In this document: piece after piece, positions 1 through 10,110 of the stretch | How positions within the stretch are numbered: the stretch's first letter is position 1 | Layout: each line of letters begins with the position of its first letter | Position numbers and translations under genes: made by a program | Assembly (NCBI RefSeq): GCF_028583425.1 | Contig: NC_072799.1 | Coordinates: forward strand, 90,134,217 to 90,198,216 | Length of the DNA stretch: 64,000 nucleotides | Origin: Eublepharis macularius | Lineage: Eukaryota; Chordata; Lepidosauria; Squamata; Eublepharidae | Direction: 5' to 3' | The notes under the pieces: generated by a model | Databases searched by the model: none | The model's input: the letters and a program-made list of their open reading frames with translations, nothing else | What the model was told of the DNA's origin: nothing

Positions 1-69
1 TGGCTCTCCAGATTAGAGTCCTGCTGCTCTTAACCACTACACCAAACTGGCTGTCACACCAAACTGGCT
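1..69 (-). repeat. tRNA-derived SINE head (fragment)
   Basis: On the minus strand this reads as the tRNA-like head of a squamate SINE, with an A-box-like GGTGTAGTGGTTAAGAGC. The first 14 bases of the head are repeated (about 40-53 and 56-69), a small tandem duplication. The element is cut by the window edge. It is a retroposon and not a tRNA gene. Confidence 0.65.
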
Positions 70-692
70 AGAAGTATTTCCACCTGTGGAGTACAAATTT
101 CTTATCTCTAACTGCAACCCAGTATGTTCCCCAGTGCTGTTCTCGAGGGTCAAGCACAGTATTTTGGGCTCTAGGGGGAGGAAGAAGCAAGAAACTTTCT
201 GCCAGCAGAACACGCCTGTAGATCTTGACCTATATTTAATTTTGCTGCTGCCAGTATATTTAATATTAATTTTATATAGTAACAGGTTAATTTTTGGTTC
301 CTAAGGAATATTTAAGTGAGATTTTTTCTGTCTTGGAGCGTAAACCATTGGTATGTAAATGTAGGGGAAAAAACTGGATGCAAGAATGAACCAAAGTCTA
401 GCTAAACTTTCATAATGCATTCTTCATGGGATTCTATAAGGGGGAAGTAATACCTATTTCTTACATCAACTCTCAAAATCCCAGTTACCACTACAGAGAA
501 ACACCAGGTAACGCTGGGTTTAAGAACACTGTAAAAACCAGAAGGTGTTCGCGTTACACAGTATCCTGACACAAATACAGCTCTTGAGCTTTAAAGGTAC
601 ATTTCAAAACAAACAGAAACTGTGATTTTTGATTTCTGAATTTTTAAAAAGGATATTTCTTTAAACGTTGTAAACCAGAAAACATTTCTTAC

Positions 693-956
693 CAGCTCTA
701 AGGGTTCCTTTTTCAGCTAATCGCAAAAGGCCCTTCTTTTTCAGTATAAAACTGGAACCAATAAAGATACTGGAGCTTATGGCCAAGGCTGCGCCTAAAA
801 ATAAGCTGTATTTGCTTCTTGTGGGTGCAGAAACATTCAGCTTTGTATCATTGAGGTATCCACTAGAATAAGGAAAGAAAGGTACTTGCAGCGCAGATAC
901 ATTGAAGATTTGGCACCATGCGTGGGCGTTGGCACAAATCAGAGGAAACACATAAC
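693..956 (-). CDS. NIPAL1: NIPAL1 coding exon 2 (NIPA-like Mg2+ transporter), partial gene
   Basis: This exon encodes residues 17-104 of NIPA-like domain-containing protein 1, a multi-pass membrane protein of the NIPA magnesium-transporter family. The acceptor is a pyrimidine tract ending in CCTAG just above 956, and the donor GTAAGA follows 693. The exon contributes 2 nt of a split Gly codon, 87 codons and 1 nt. Visible in the translation are an N-terminal lumenal or extracellular segment with three N-glycosylation sequons (NVS, NDT, NVS at about residues 35, 52 and 57) and the first membrane helix at about 66-88. The helix is followed by the family-typical [12 protein letters not shown]. 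The Cys and Trp near residues 24-31 also fit NIPAL1, and the sequons and tract favour it over NIPA1, NIPA2 and NIPAL4. The remaining helices are encoded left of position 1. Confidence 0.93.
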
Positions 957-1477
957 CTAGGAAAGAGGGGAGAAATACTTATTCTGTTGAAACATGCCAA
1001 ATTGAAAAGACTGTGAAATAAATGTTTCAATGACCAACAAAGACTGTTTTATGGAAGGCACAATTCCTTGCCCCTGCAACTTTTTGTAAAGCTTGGCTCT
1101 TCAAGGCAGCAGCAACTTCAACTCACCAGAATTTGTCCCATACCCTATATACTTTGGTGGTGGGCTGAACAGACAAGTTTTGAAACCTTCTATTTGGTAG
1201 GACAGCAAACGGGAAAAAAATCTATGTTTTGGAGGAAGTCAGAGAACTTTGCTGAGATTTCTTGCCCGGACACTGTATTCATTGCTAGGACATTGGGATG
1301 CTGGAATGGTATTGCCTGGGATTAGTACCATCCTACATGGACACTGGTTTTGCTAGTCATCTTGTGTTATGTAAAGCTTTATACACACCAACAGCCCTGC
1401 ATAAATAAAAAAGTGGCTAGTCATTGCCTCAACCTACATATTTTTAAAGAGATGGTACCCTAACCTGGATATACCCT

Positions 1478-1692
1478 GACTTGGATAGCCCAGGTGAGCC
1501 TGATCTCGTCAGATCTCAGAAGCTAAGAAAGGTCGGCCTTGGTTAGTAATTGGATGGGAGTCCAGCGAAGACCAGGGTTGCAGAGGTGGGCAATGGCAAG
1601 CCACCTCTGTTCGTCTCTTGCCATGAAAACCCCATTGGGGGGTCACCATAAGTCACTATGACTTGACAGCACTCTCCATTCTATAAAACACA
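1478..1692 (+). repeat. 5S-rRNA-derived SINE
   Basis: The head, from about 1497, carries the internal promoter region of 5S rRNA (CTGATCTCGTCAGATCTC, then AGCTAAG and TTGGATGGGAG). The tail reads CACCATAAGTCACTATGACTTGACAGCACT and ends near an ACACACA run. The tail matches the 3' end of the BovB-type LINE at 49235-49290, which is the expected mobilising partner. The 5S similarity alone could suggest a 5S pseudogene, but the attached conserved tail and the second copy at 37108 show a SINE. Confidence 0.88.
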
Positions 1693-4431
1693 CAAATTTC
1701 CAGTACTGTCCCCTTACAAGGAAACTAATCTTTTAAAGCCATTTCTAGAACTACTGCTTATGGAAGCAGAGTAGATGAACCAATGATGGTGGGAGGCGGG
1801 AATCTCAACATTCCTTTTCCCAACGGAAGTAGAGCATTTTACTTGTCTTTAGGGATGCATATGAATATATAAGAAAGCTGGCCTTTCATTGAGAAAGAAC
1901 ATTGTTCCATTTCTCCCATATTGGGTACTTTAACTGGCAGAACTTCTCCAGGGTCTCTTGGAAGGTTCTTTCCTAGCCCTGCTTCTGTGGAGAACCACTG
2001 AATGTGGACCTTTGGCATACATCACACATGCTCTACTACTGAGCATTAACTTCCACTCTCCTTAAATGCAATTGTGACCCCCCCCCCTTACACACTGCCA
2101 CCCACCTAAACCTCCCTCCACAGGTAGTTAAGAGCAGTCATAACAGACCACCTGTCTAACCTCTATTTATCAGGTTGAGAGCCGTGACCCGAATCCACAC
2201 GGGGTCCTCCCCTCTCCTCTTCCCAGAGGCTCCAGCAGACAGGCTCCCGATCTTCACACAACTCCTTGCCCAGCTACAGCCCAAGGCTATTAAGACAAGG
2301 GAGCTCAGTGTTTACTCCCTCTATACGCTGCCACCATTTAATTAATTAAAGCCCACTGGTCATGATGACCGGAATGCCTGATGTTCATGTTTGTGTTTTA
2401 TTTCCCTTCAGCCAACAATTTCAAGCCAGCCAGGGTGAACACAGAAACAGGAATAAAATTTTATTCATAATAAGTTTAACATAGGAGTGAATGATTTAAA
2501 ATACATAGAAATATTGGTGTTAGGAGGTGCACATATAACCCCACACTCTTATAACAATGGATTGTTATACTATAAATTAATATTTCCATGCTTTATTGTT
2601 TTATTAATAAGAGTAAAAAGCCCCCATCTCCGCTAACTCCATCATTTTCACAATCCAGTCATTCATTGAAGGCAATATTGTACTTTTCCATTTTTGTGCA
2701 TATAGAAGCCTAGCTGCTGTTGTCATATATGGAAATAAGATACCATGTTTATTTTCCAGCTGTTTGTCCATTAGTCCCAACAAAGGCTCCTGGTTTAAAT
2801 TGTATATTCATCTTCAGAATTTTCTGCATTATCAGTTATACTACAAATTAACAGGTGTCAACAACCAGCTATACTGGCTACTCCTCAGCAGCTCCAAAAC
2901 CTTCCCTGCCTTAACAAATTCCAACTGTCCCAAGCCCAACATTCTGCCAGCTCTCATTGGCTGTTCTTCAGGCAAGGTGGAGCTGGAGCTATTGCTGTCC
3001 ATTACAGCAATGTAAGAGAATGTTAAAAAGATGGCAATCTTTAAGATCCCTGTTCACCTGAAAACAACCTTTAGATTATTTACTATACTGTAGTAACACC
3101 TCCTCTACATTCTATGCAAATACAAAAACACAGACAATTATCAAATTATCATCAAAGTGTCAAAAGAACACAACATCAAGCCTTAATTTTGTTGACAATC
3201 TCACTCAGCGGATTTTACATTGATTAATATTGATTTTTAAGCATTCTAAAAAGAACAGATTACATTGCTTGATACTGGATAGGTGGACCTCTTATGAATG
3301 AAGTGGTACAGCCATTTTGCCACTTTAGGCAGGATTCTACACAGGATGGATATAAGTGTAACTTTGCAGTCAATCAGCATCACCCACAAAATGAAGGAAT
3401 GCTTCAAACTTTGCTCAGCTAAGTGGTAGGTATCACCTACAGTACATAAAAGTTACGACTATGACTGCATATTAAGAAGCCACTATTCCACAGACCTTGC
3501 TAAGCAAAACAATACAAAACAAATTTAAAAATTGTTTATCCAAAACCATACCTATCAGGAAGTAAATCCCACTCAATTTAAAGGGTTTTACTAGTACACA
3601 AAACAGATAGGATTGGTTTATAAGCTTAAAACAAATTTCTTGCTGATTCATATTTATTTTGCAAATGAGGGAAAGGTACAAGCAGAATCAAATGTAAAAT
3701 AGTTAACTTGTCTTAAGGAGTGACTAGATAGTAGTGAGACCTACTAGAATCATGGGCTCCAATGATTTTCTCTTGGAATAACTATGTAAGCACAGTTGTA
3801 TGTAGAACAAGTATGTTTCCATCTGAATAGTTTGGTAATTATCTTTTTAATATCTTTAAAATGAATTTGGTATAGTAGTTTTTTCTTTCCTAATTAGTAA
3901 GACTGTCATTTAATACACAAACAAAAAATCCACAAATATTAATTGCATCAATGGCCATAATTTGCTTCTCTGAGCACTTGTGTTTTAAGACGAGTACAAT
4001 AAAAAGGGTTTTTAAAAATCATAGGAACGCCTTTAAAGTACAGAAATGTGAAAATACCAAGACAGTCTTCTGGAAGTGGTATTACACCATTTAATTTGAA
4101 CAAACTTTCAGCAAATGGGGACTGTAGCAATGCATAATCTGTATTATAAATTCAAAAAAAATGCCTGTTACTTGACCAAAATTCATTTTTTTCTTATCTT
4201 TTGAAAAGTAGAATATCTAAAGTTTTTCTCATATACTCAGTTTATCATCCTCTTTACAGACAGCCAAAGAATCTCTTTGAATTCTTTATGGATGACAGCA
4301 TCTCTTTCTGTCCTTGCTAACCATTTCGTGTACTGTAGAAAAGAGAGGGAAGAGGCAGGTGATACAATAGAAGAGCACGTACGGTGCTATGGCCTACCAA
4401 TTTTCAAGTGGCTACTAGCAACAGAACTAAC

Positions 4432-4691
4432 CAGGGCTTTTTTTCTGGGAAAAGAGGTGGTGGAACTCAGTGGGTTGCCCTCGGAGAAAATAGTCACATG
4501 GCTGGTGGCCCCGCCCCCTGATCTCCAGACAGAGGGGAGTCGAGATGGCCCTCCGCGCCGCTGAGTGGCGCGGAGGGCAATCTCAACTCCCCTCTGTCTG
4601 GAGATCAGGGGGCGGGGCCACTGACCATGTGACCATTTTCAAGAGGTTCTGGAACTCCATTCCACTGCGTTCCTGCTGAAAAAAAGCCCTG
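4432..4691. mobile_element. Palindromic hAT MITE, copy 1
   Basis: The termini are CAGGGCTTTTTTTCTGGGAA and its inverted match, ending AAAAAAAGCCCTG. The 8-bp target duplication GAACTAAC flanks it exactly (4424-4431 and 4692-4699), which places it in the hAT superfamily. The centre is a GC-rich hairpin with arms of about 45 bases around the short loop GAGTG. It has no transposase and is non-autonomous. Copies 2-4 are at 6232, 22544 and 52409. Confidence 0.93.
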
Positions 4692-5123
4692 GAACTAACT
4701 ACTCAGCTTGAACCAGTGTATTACAGCATAAACCAATGTAAGAAAGGGTTTATGAAAAGCAAATGAGAAGATGGTGGGAAAAACAAACACACAAACTGAC
4801 TGTTGTCCATGATAAACTCATCTGTTTAACTTACATTTACTATGTACACAAGGAAGAAGAGAGAAAGCCAAGGGAGGAGTCGAAGCAAGCTCTGCGGCAC
4901 AATTGCTCAGTGTTTACATTTATCAGAATGCGCAGAAGTTGCCTCAGAGAGAAGTGCATTTTTTTACCAGCTATGAAGACCTTCGCTGTCAACAGAACAT
5001 ACTTTTTAAAATCAATGTGTGAGCTAAATATTCCATCTGGACAGCGAATTATTTTTTGAATCTCTGGTCGATCAATTTACTTTACATTATATATTTAAAA
5101 TTATGGTTTGCTTCAATTGTGTG

Positions 5124-5504
5124 AGAATTTATCATCTTTTTCTGTTTATAACAGGCCTCCTAATTTACAAGTGCAAGGTCATTTATGACCGATGAAGATT
5201 GAAGTTACATCGTACTGTATACCACCAATTAGTTTCTGAATTCCTGACTTTAAAATTTGTACAAGGTTGCTTGACTGGTGAAGATTTATACATTGAAACA
5301 GGAATGCAACCACCACCCTGTCCCGTTTGCAGCCTGTTTATTCCTTACAGCTTATGTCCAATTGTAATAATTTATGTTTTTTGTAATTTTGTATTTATAA
5401 TCCTTTTTACAATTTTTGCTGTTTTCAGCTTGTCAGTTCCTTATAGCATATGTCCAATTGTAGTCATTATGGTTTTTGTAATATTGTAATTATAATCTTT
5501 TTTT
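5124..5504 (+). repeat. Unclassified young retroposon, copy 1
   Basis: This is nearly identical to the inverse of 12800-13184. The open frame 5199-5489 differs from its partner at 2 of 96 codons. The 3' half holds two diverged copies of a unit of about 95 bp containing ATGTCCAATTGTA. I found no RT motif, tRNA head or terminal inverted repeat. The frame is hydrophobic and has no recognisable domain. It is probably fortuitous, because the shared conservation is at DNA level. Confidence 0.8.
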
Positions 5505-5587
5505 TACAATTCTTGCATTTTTGTATTATATGTACCTTCAAGATTATTTATATATTTCACATTCTTTCTCAGACCTCTAGTACGCAG

Positions 5588-5996
5588 ATTCTCTCTACAC
5601 AAGACTTCTGACATGTATTCTTCACATGTCGGAGACGCAATATTAGCCAGGAAGCGTAGTTTTAAAAGACAGAGCCAGTGGAGATCTCTCCTGAGGGGAC
5701 AGATTCTCTCACAGCCCTCTGCCGCCTCTGATGTGCCAGACTGTCTCCTCTTCCGGAGCCTGTGCTCTGCCGAGGCTTGGTTAATTCAAATTTTTAAGCA
5801 GCAAGGGCGGCAGGGTAAAAGCTCAAGAAGGAGAGAAAGTCCAGCATGCCAGAGGCAGTGGAGGGCTATAAGCGAATCCGTCCCCTCCAGAATGATCTCC
5901 GCCAGCTCTGTCTTTTAAAATTACACTTCCCAGCTAACACTGTGTCTCCTGGGACCTTATGAAAATGCACCTAGACGTCTCATGTAGAGAGACTCT
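5588..5996. mobile_element. Non-autonomous DNA transposon with long terminal inverted repeats
   Basis: The left end (CTCTCTACACAAGACTTCTG, later GTTTTAAAAGACAGAG) is matched in inverse orientation at the right end (CTCTGTCTTTTAAAATTAC, then AGACGTCTCATGTAGAGAG). This gives imperfect terminal inverted repeats of roughly 110 bp around a unique core. The two arms have diverged. I could not fix a target duplication, so the superfamily is open. The 101-codon frame inside is a by-product. Confidence 0.72.
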
Positions 5997-6055
5997 CAGT
6001 ATCTTCCTTTTTCCTGTTATTCAGAAGTTGCCACCCCTTTTGTTATATTAGTCTC

Positions 6056-6180
6056 CATGCTCTCGGGCAGAGGTCTTTCACATCACTTACTGCCTGGTCT
6101 TTTGTACTGGAGATGCCAGGGATTGAACCTGGAACCTTCTGTATACGAAGCAGAGGCTCTTCCATGGATCCAGAGCTCCT
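6056..6180 (-). repeat. tRNA-derived SINE, antisense
   Basis: On the minus strand there is a B-box-like GGTTCAATCCCTGG preceded by CTCTGCTTCGTATACAGAAG and followed by a body ending in AAAGACCTCTGCCCGAGA. This is a second tRNA-derived SINE family, distinct from the Sauria-like copies elsewhere in the window. A short piece of its distal part may also occur near 60480-60545. Confidence 0.72.
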
Positions 6181-6231
6181 CCCCCAATGACTATATGGGG
6201 TCAGATTCTAAGTCTACTTTTTGCTTGTACC

Positions 6232-6549
6232 CAGGGCTTTTTTTCTGGGACAAGAGGTGATGGAACTCAGGACCGCACAATGACATCACTTTCGGTCAGT
6301 TGGAACAAGGGGGGAGTTTTGAAAAGTTAAAATTGCCCTTGGCGAAAATGGTCACATGGCCAGTGGCCCCGCCCCCTGATCTTCAGACAGAGGGGAGTTT
6401 AGATTGCCCTCCGCGCCGCTCAGCGGCGCATAAGGCAATCTTAACTCCCCTCTGTCTGGAGATCAGGGGGTGGGGCCACCGGCCATGTGACCATTTTCAA
6501 GAGCTGCCGGAACTCTGTTCCACCACATTCCAGCAGAAAAAAAGCCCTG
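6232..6549. mobile_element. Palindromic hAT MITE, copy 2
   Basis: It has the same CAGGGCTTTTTTT...AAAAAAAGCCCTG ends and central hairpin as copy 1. The target duplication is CTTGTACC / CTTGTATC, with one mismatch. Relative to copies 1 and 3 it has about 60 extra bases between the left end and the hairpin, including AATGACATCACTTTCGGTCA. Copy 4 has a related segment, so copies 2 and 4 form a longer subfamily. Confidence 0.92.
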
Positions 6550-7711
6550 CTTGTATCCCAGTTGATTTTTTGTGTGGAGGTGGTCCTCTGCCGCAGACCA
6601 TGTTCTTCTGCAGCTAGGTGCTTTCCAGCTCATTAGCTGACACTGGTCTTGCACAAGCAGAGTGCCTGTTGCCCAAAGGCTGCCTCCACAACAGAAGAGA
6701 GTGCTGCACTCTCCGAAACTGGGCTTCACATCCAAGGCCCCAATTGCTGATCAAGTCTGTGTAACATACATCATCTCATCCTCATCCACTGCTGGGGTGC
6801 AGCACCCACGAGGCATGAAAATGCTACCAGGAGTTTCAGCAACGCATGGATGCTGTGCCCAACCATTAAAGGAACATGCTTCTTAAGCAATTAACTCCAA
6901 CGAGTTCACTCAGTTGCTCTAAAAGGGCATTCCGTTTTAACAAGCAACAGCCATCCTATAAAAAGTCAGTATCTTGGTTTCCATTCTTGGGTAACTCCCT
7001 CAGAAGAAAAACAAAGACTGGTTGATAACTGGCAATAGTTTGGGAAGTCCAGAACGAATGGTTATGGAAGTTAACATATGAACAAAATTCATCTTCAAAG
7101 TCCACACGGCACCTATAAATCTGAAATCTCCCTTCTGCCTTGAAAAAAATGGACCAATCCACACAATACACCCCAGTATAATGCCTCAATGTATACTGGA
7201 TGCAAGGCCTTAATTTATTATTGTACTGTTATACATTTGAACTATCTGCCTGCAGCACCCGACTGCCTTAGGCCTTCTTTCTCCTTGCTGAGACACCTGT
7301 TCCCCGCACGAATGTTACGTTTCATCCAATATGGACCAGCCAGAGTCATGCCTATCCATGACAATAACAACAGCATGCTTAATTCAGTGGCAGATCCCCA
7401 GACAGTCATCTGGCAATAATTGCAGTGCTATTAGGATCCTCTTTAATCATCTGTTTCATTTCCACACCGAGAGACTCTGGAGGTGAAACCCGCTTCGTAT
7501 TTTACCTTCTAATGTCTTCTGTTCAATCCACAGATGGGCAGGGATAGCTGGTTGAGTTTAGTGTGTGAAAAGACACTCTGCAGATACTCAAGAGGTGTGA
7601 TTTATTACATGTTTTAGGGCTATGTGTGGGCAACAAAAAGCGGTTATAATGTATATCCCCCCCCCCACCAGTGATTTCAGATTAAACCTATCCCCCACAC
7701 CATCTCACAGA

Positions 7712-7960
7712 CCTGTATCATAGAATCTAGTCCAACCCCCTGCACAATGCAGGAAATTCACAAACTCCCCCTCCCACCCCGAGTAGCCCCTGCCCCATGC
7801 CCAGAAGATGGCAAAACACCATCGGGATCCCTAGCCAAATTGGTCTGGGTAAAATTGCTATCTGACCCCATGTGGTGATCAGCATTACCCTGGGCATGTA
7901 AGAAGGGGCCACAAGAACTGTAGAGAGGGCAAGTCCCTCTGCACATGGTACGGGTTAAGC
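7712..7960 (-). mobile_element. CR1 LINE 3'-end fragment, antisense
   Basis: The plus strand begins with CATAGAATCTAGTCCAACCC, the inverse of a CR1 3' end, where the terminal repeat is related to ATTCTATG. It continues through TGCCCAGAAGATGGCAAAA. No reading frame survives. A related decayed segment lies near 19945-20090. Confidence 0.7.
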
Positions 7961-8121
7961 CCTGATGCACCGATCCCTTTAAAGCATGGCCCGTGCACCT
8001 GGATTTTCTGTCCCACTCCATTTTCTTTTCACTTCCATAACTATTTCCTTATCACCTCCCTTCTCCCACCAATGAAGCTCTCAAGCAGCTGTTTGCTCTG
8101 CATCTGTAGTCACATAAGTGA

Positions 8122-8640
8122 GAACCAGTGTGGTGGTGTAGTGGTTAGAGTGTCCGACTAGGATCTGGGAGACCCCGGTTCAATTATCCTCACTCTGAGA
8201 AGCTTACTGGGTGATCTCGGATCACTCTGGGCCAAACGAGAAGTGACGAGTTACACTTGAATGGCAAGTGAACAGACTCACGTGTATTCCTCCCTGTTCA
8301 CTTGCACTCCACTTGCACGAAGTGACTGAGTGGAGCGCAAGTGGAGTGCAAATGAACAGAGAGGAATGCACGTGAGTCTGTTCACTTGCCATTCAAGTGT
8401 AACTTGTCACTTCTAGCTTGGCCCTCTAAGCCTAAACCTCCCACACAAGGATTTTCTGAAGATAAAATGAAGAACAGAATGACAGAAGCCTCATGGGCCC
8501 CCATCCAGCAGAAAGAAGAGGACCCTGCTGATGAGTTACAATTCATGGGGGGGGGGGCTCCTAGGCAAGAGATGAACAGAGGTGGCTCCCATTGCCTTCC
8601 TCTGCATAGCAACATTAGGAGAAAAGGCAGATTATAAATA
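8122..8640 (+). repeat. Sauria-like tRNA-derived SINE, interrupted
   Basis: The head carries GTGTAGTGGTTAGAGTGTCC (A box) and CCCCGGTTCAATTATCC (B-box-like), followed by the body GCTTACTGGGTGATCTCGGAT. The body resumes after 8424 with TCTAAGCCTAAACCTCCCAC and GATAAAATGAAGAACAG, and the end GGCAGATTATAAATAAG is near 8640. A 196-bp palindromic element sits between the two body parts. About 130 further foreign bases occupy roughly 8487-8620. Confidence 0.82.
8229..8424. mobile_element. 196-bp near-perfect palindrome inserted in a SINE
   Basis: The ends are GGGCCAA...TTGGCCC. Almost the whole element is two inverted arms (TTACACTTGAATGGCAAGTG and CACTTGCCATTCAAGTGTAA among them) around a short centre near 8320-8330. 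The direct repeat TCT flanks it. It splits the SINE body cleanly, so it is a later insertion. The superfamily is uncertain. Confidence 0.82.
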
Positions 8641-9299
8641 AGTAAAATGATAACTACAATTCTTACGGCTTGGGTTTTTGCCAGGATTTGGTCACCGACC
8701 CAGTTTCCAGTATATGCAGATTTAACTTCCTTCAATATACCTACATTTATTTATTTATCAAGGAGGATTGTACAGTGTAAGTCAAGAGAATCAGTGACTG
8801 GGGAATTCAGTAAATAAGGAGTGCAGAAATTTGAGAGCAAGCAGAAATCTTATACCTGTGCGATCCCAGAACCCAAACCAAGGAACATAGGAAAAATGCT
8901 GAACAAATGGATAAAAGGTTCATAAAGGACTACGACAGATAATGCAGCAGAGGGTAGACTTTCAACTGCACAAGCCTTGCTCTGAGCACGTCCAGACCGA
9001 AGTTCCTCCAACAGCGAGCGATTATAACTAGGCTCCAAGCGTTGCAACGTGCGGTCGCTAGCACGGTCGAGTGTGGGCGACCCAAGCCGGGAATACTCAA
9101 GCTATTGCCTCCGCCCCGGGCTCGCCCAAGCCCCGCAGCACTCAGCCAAGGCTGAATGTCTTTAAGAGCGACTTCGCCTTTTTATTTCTGCAACGAGCAG
9201 AAGGAGAGTCAACACGAGGCGTCTATTCTCATCCTCGTGGAAAGTTCTACCAGCTGAATTTCTGCCACTCAACACGGGATTGGGGAGGGGGACTTGGGG

Positions 9300-9800
9300 G
9301 GGGGACCCACATTAGTTAGGGTTACGCGCAAAAAGAAACGAGCGCGCAACAGCCTTCCCAGGGCTTTTGTGCGCTTTCGCCGAGAAACAAGGACGCGCGC
9401 AAAGAGAGAGCGCGCGCGAGCGCGGCGCCAGCCTCTGAGCACGTGCAGAGGGCGCTGCGCAGCCGAGCCCTTTCGGGCACCCCCCTGCCAAGCGACTGAC
9501 CTTCGTGGCAAGCCTCCTGGAGCCGCGCCGCCGCCGCGCTTTCCCCCATGGCTGCGCAGCGTTGCCAAACCCGGCACCCGCTTGCGCCCGACGCGCCCGC
9601 GACCCTTGCCCCGCTCTCGCGGCCGCTCCCTCGCCGCCGGCTGCGGCCAATCCTAGCGGAGAGGCGGGCGGGAAGGGACCGGCCCGGCCCTGGTTACCTC
9701 GGGGTGTGACGCTTGGGACGCCCAACGGAGGGAAGTTTGCGGGGGAAAGGCTTGTTCCGGGAGGGAGCCGGCGGGGCGCGTGCTGCGGCTCTGAGCCAGC
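9300..9800 (-). promoter_or_regulatory. NIPAL1 CpG-island promoter and 5' UTR
   Basis: A dense run of CG dinucleotides, including GCGCGCGAGCGCG and GGCGGGCGGG, surrounds the NIPAL1 start codon. I see no TATA box. The transcription start probably lies a short way above 9549 (towards 9700), but the sequence does not fix it. Confidence 0.7.
9501..9549 (-). CDS. NIPAL1: NIPAL1 coding exon 1
   Basis: The ATG at 9549-9547 is followed by 16 codons (MGESAAAARLQEACHEG, the last Gly split) and a GTCAGT donor at 9500-9495. The split Gly joins exactly in phase to exon 2, giving CHEG-YVFPLI. NIPAL1 orthologues share this short hydrophilic N-terminus ending in a Cys-x-Glu-Gly-Tyr-Val pattern. The exon lies in a CpG-rich block, as expected for a first exon. 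Larger frames over the same bases (for example 290 codons at 9312-10184, minus strand) are CpG-island artefacts. Confidence 0.85.
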
Positions 9801-9817
9801 GCCCTGAGGCGTGGATA

Positions 9818-9965
9818 TACCCCTCGGTTCCCCCTCCTCCTTCCTCCTCGCAGCAACAACCCTGCGAGGAAACCTGAGAAAGAGCCGCCGGGCCACGGCG
9901 GGGCAGGGATTCGAACCCGCGTCTGTCTGCGTCTGGTCAGCCGCTCTGAACGTCACACCATGCTG
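9818..9965 (-). repeat. Sauria-like SINE at the edge of the NIPAL1 CpG island
   Basis: On the minus strand, CCAGCATGGTGTGACG and GACGCGGGTTCGAATCCCTG correspond to the A- and B-box regions of the SINE. Body traces (CAGGGTTGTTGCTGCGAGGAG) extend towards 9830. This copy keeps many CpGs, unlike the others in the window, which suggests it has been unmethylated within the island. Confidence 0.72.
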
Positions 9966-10046
9966 GGAAATACTTTTGAAAGCCTTCTTGTTGTTTTCAC
10001 AATCGCTAGCAGAGATTGGGATGAGCAAGATTTGGGTCCCGCGGCG

Positions 10047-10110
10047 CCTTAGAGACCGGCTAGATTTCCAGGCTCTGAGCTCTGACTCAGCGCTCCGTTC
10101 CTCAGATACA
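10047..10110 (-). mobile_element. Penelope-like 3'-end fragment (degenerate)
   Basis: CCTTAGAGACCGGCTAGATT followed by CCAGGCTCTGAGCTCTGA and CGTTCCTCAGATACAAG matches the layout of the inverse Penelope-like end seen at 11225-11397 and 28600-28680, but the hammerhead-like boxes are eroded. A related piece is at 10893-10965 (GGTAGCCATGTTGGTCTGTA). Confidence 0.5.

Larger units (their letters stand above)
957..9500 (-). other. NIPAL1: NIPAL1 intron 1
   Basis: This 8.5 kb intron is bounded by a GTCAGT donor at 9500-9495 and a CCTAG acceptor at 957-960. It is filled with SINEs, two GC-rich hAT MITEs, one copy of a recent 385-bp retroposon, a CR1 fragment and a 196-bp palindrome, described separately. 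Between 1693 and 4431 I recognise nothing: the sequence is AT-rich with no gene-like frame longer than about 80 codons. The stretches 6560-7710 and 8640-9500 likewise hold no feature I can name. Confidence 0.85.

Noticed and set aside
1500-1570. 5S rRNA gene or pseudogene
   Set aside because: The conserved non-5S tail and the second copy at 37108 with the same junction show a 5S-derived SINE.
5160-5215. Possible hammerhead (GACCGATGAAGATTGAAG) in the young retroposon
   Set aside because: The first box is CCGATGA, the second copy reads CCAATGA, there is no GAAA box after a stem, and no stem II can be drawn.
5199-5489. Conserved 96-codon hydrophobic frame shared with 12816-13106
   Set aside because: The two frames are alike because the whole retroposon is nearly identical. 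The surrounding non-coding bases are just as conserved and no start context or domain is visible.
8122-8215. tRNA gene
   Set aside because: A- and B-box-like sequences are present but no cloverleaf closes, and the SINE body follows. The same applies to the other SINE heads.
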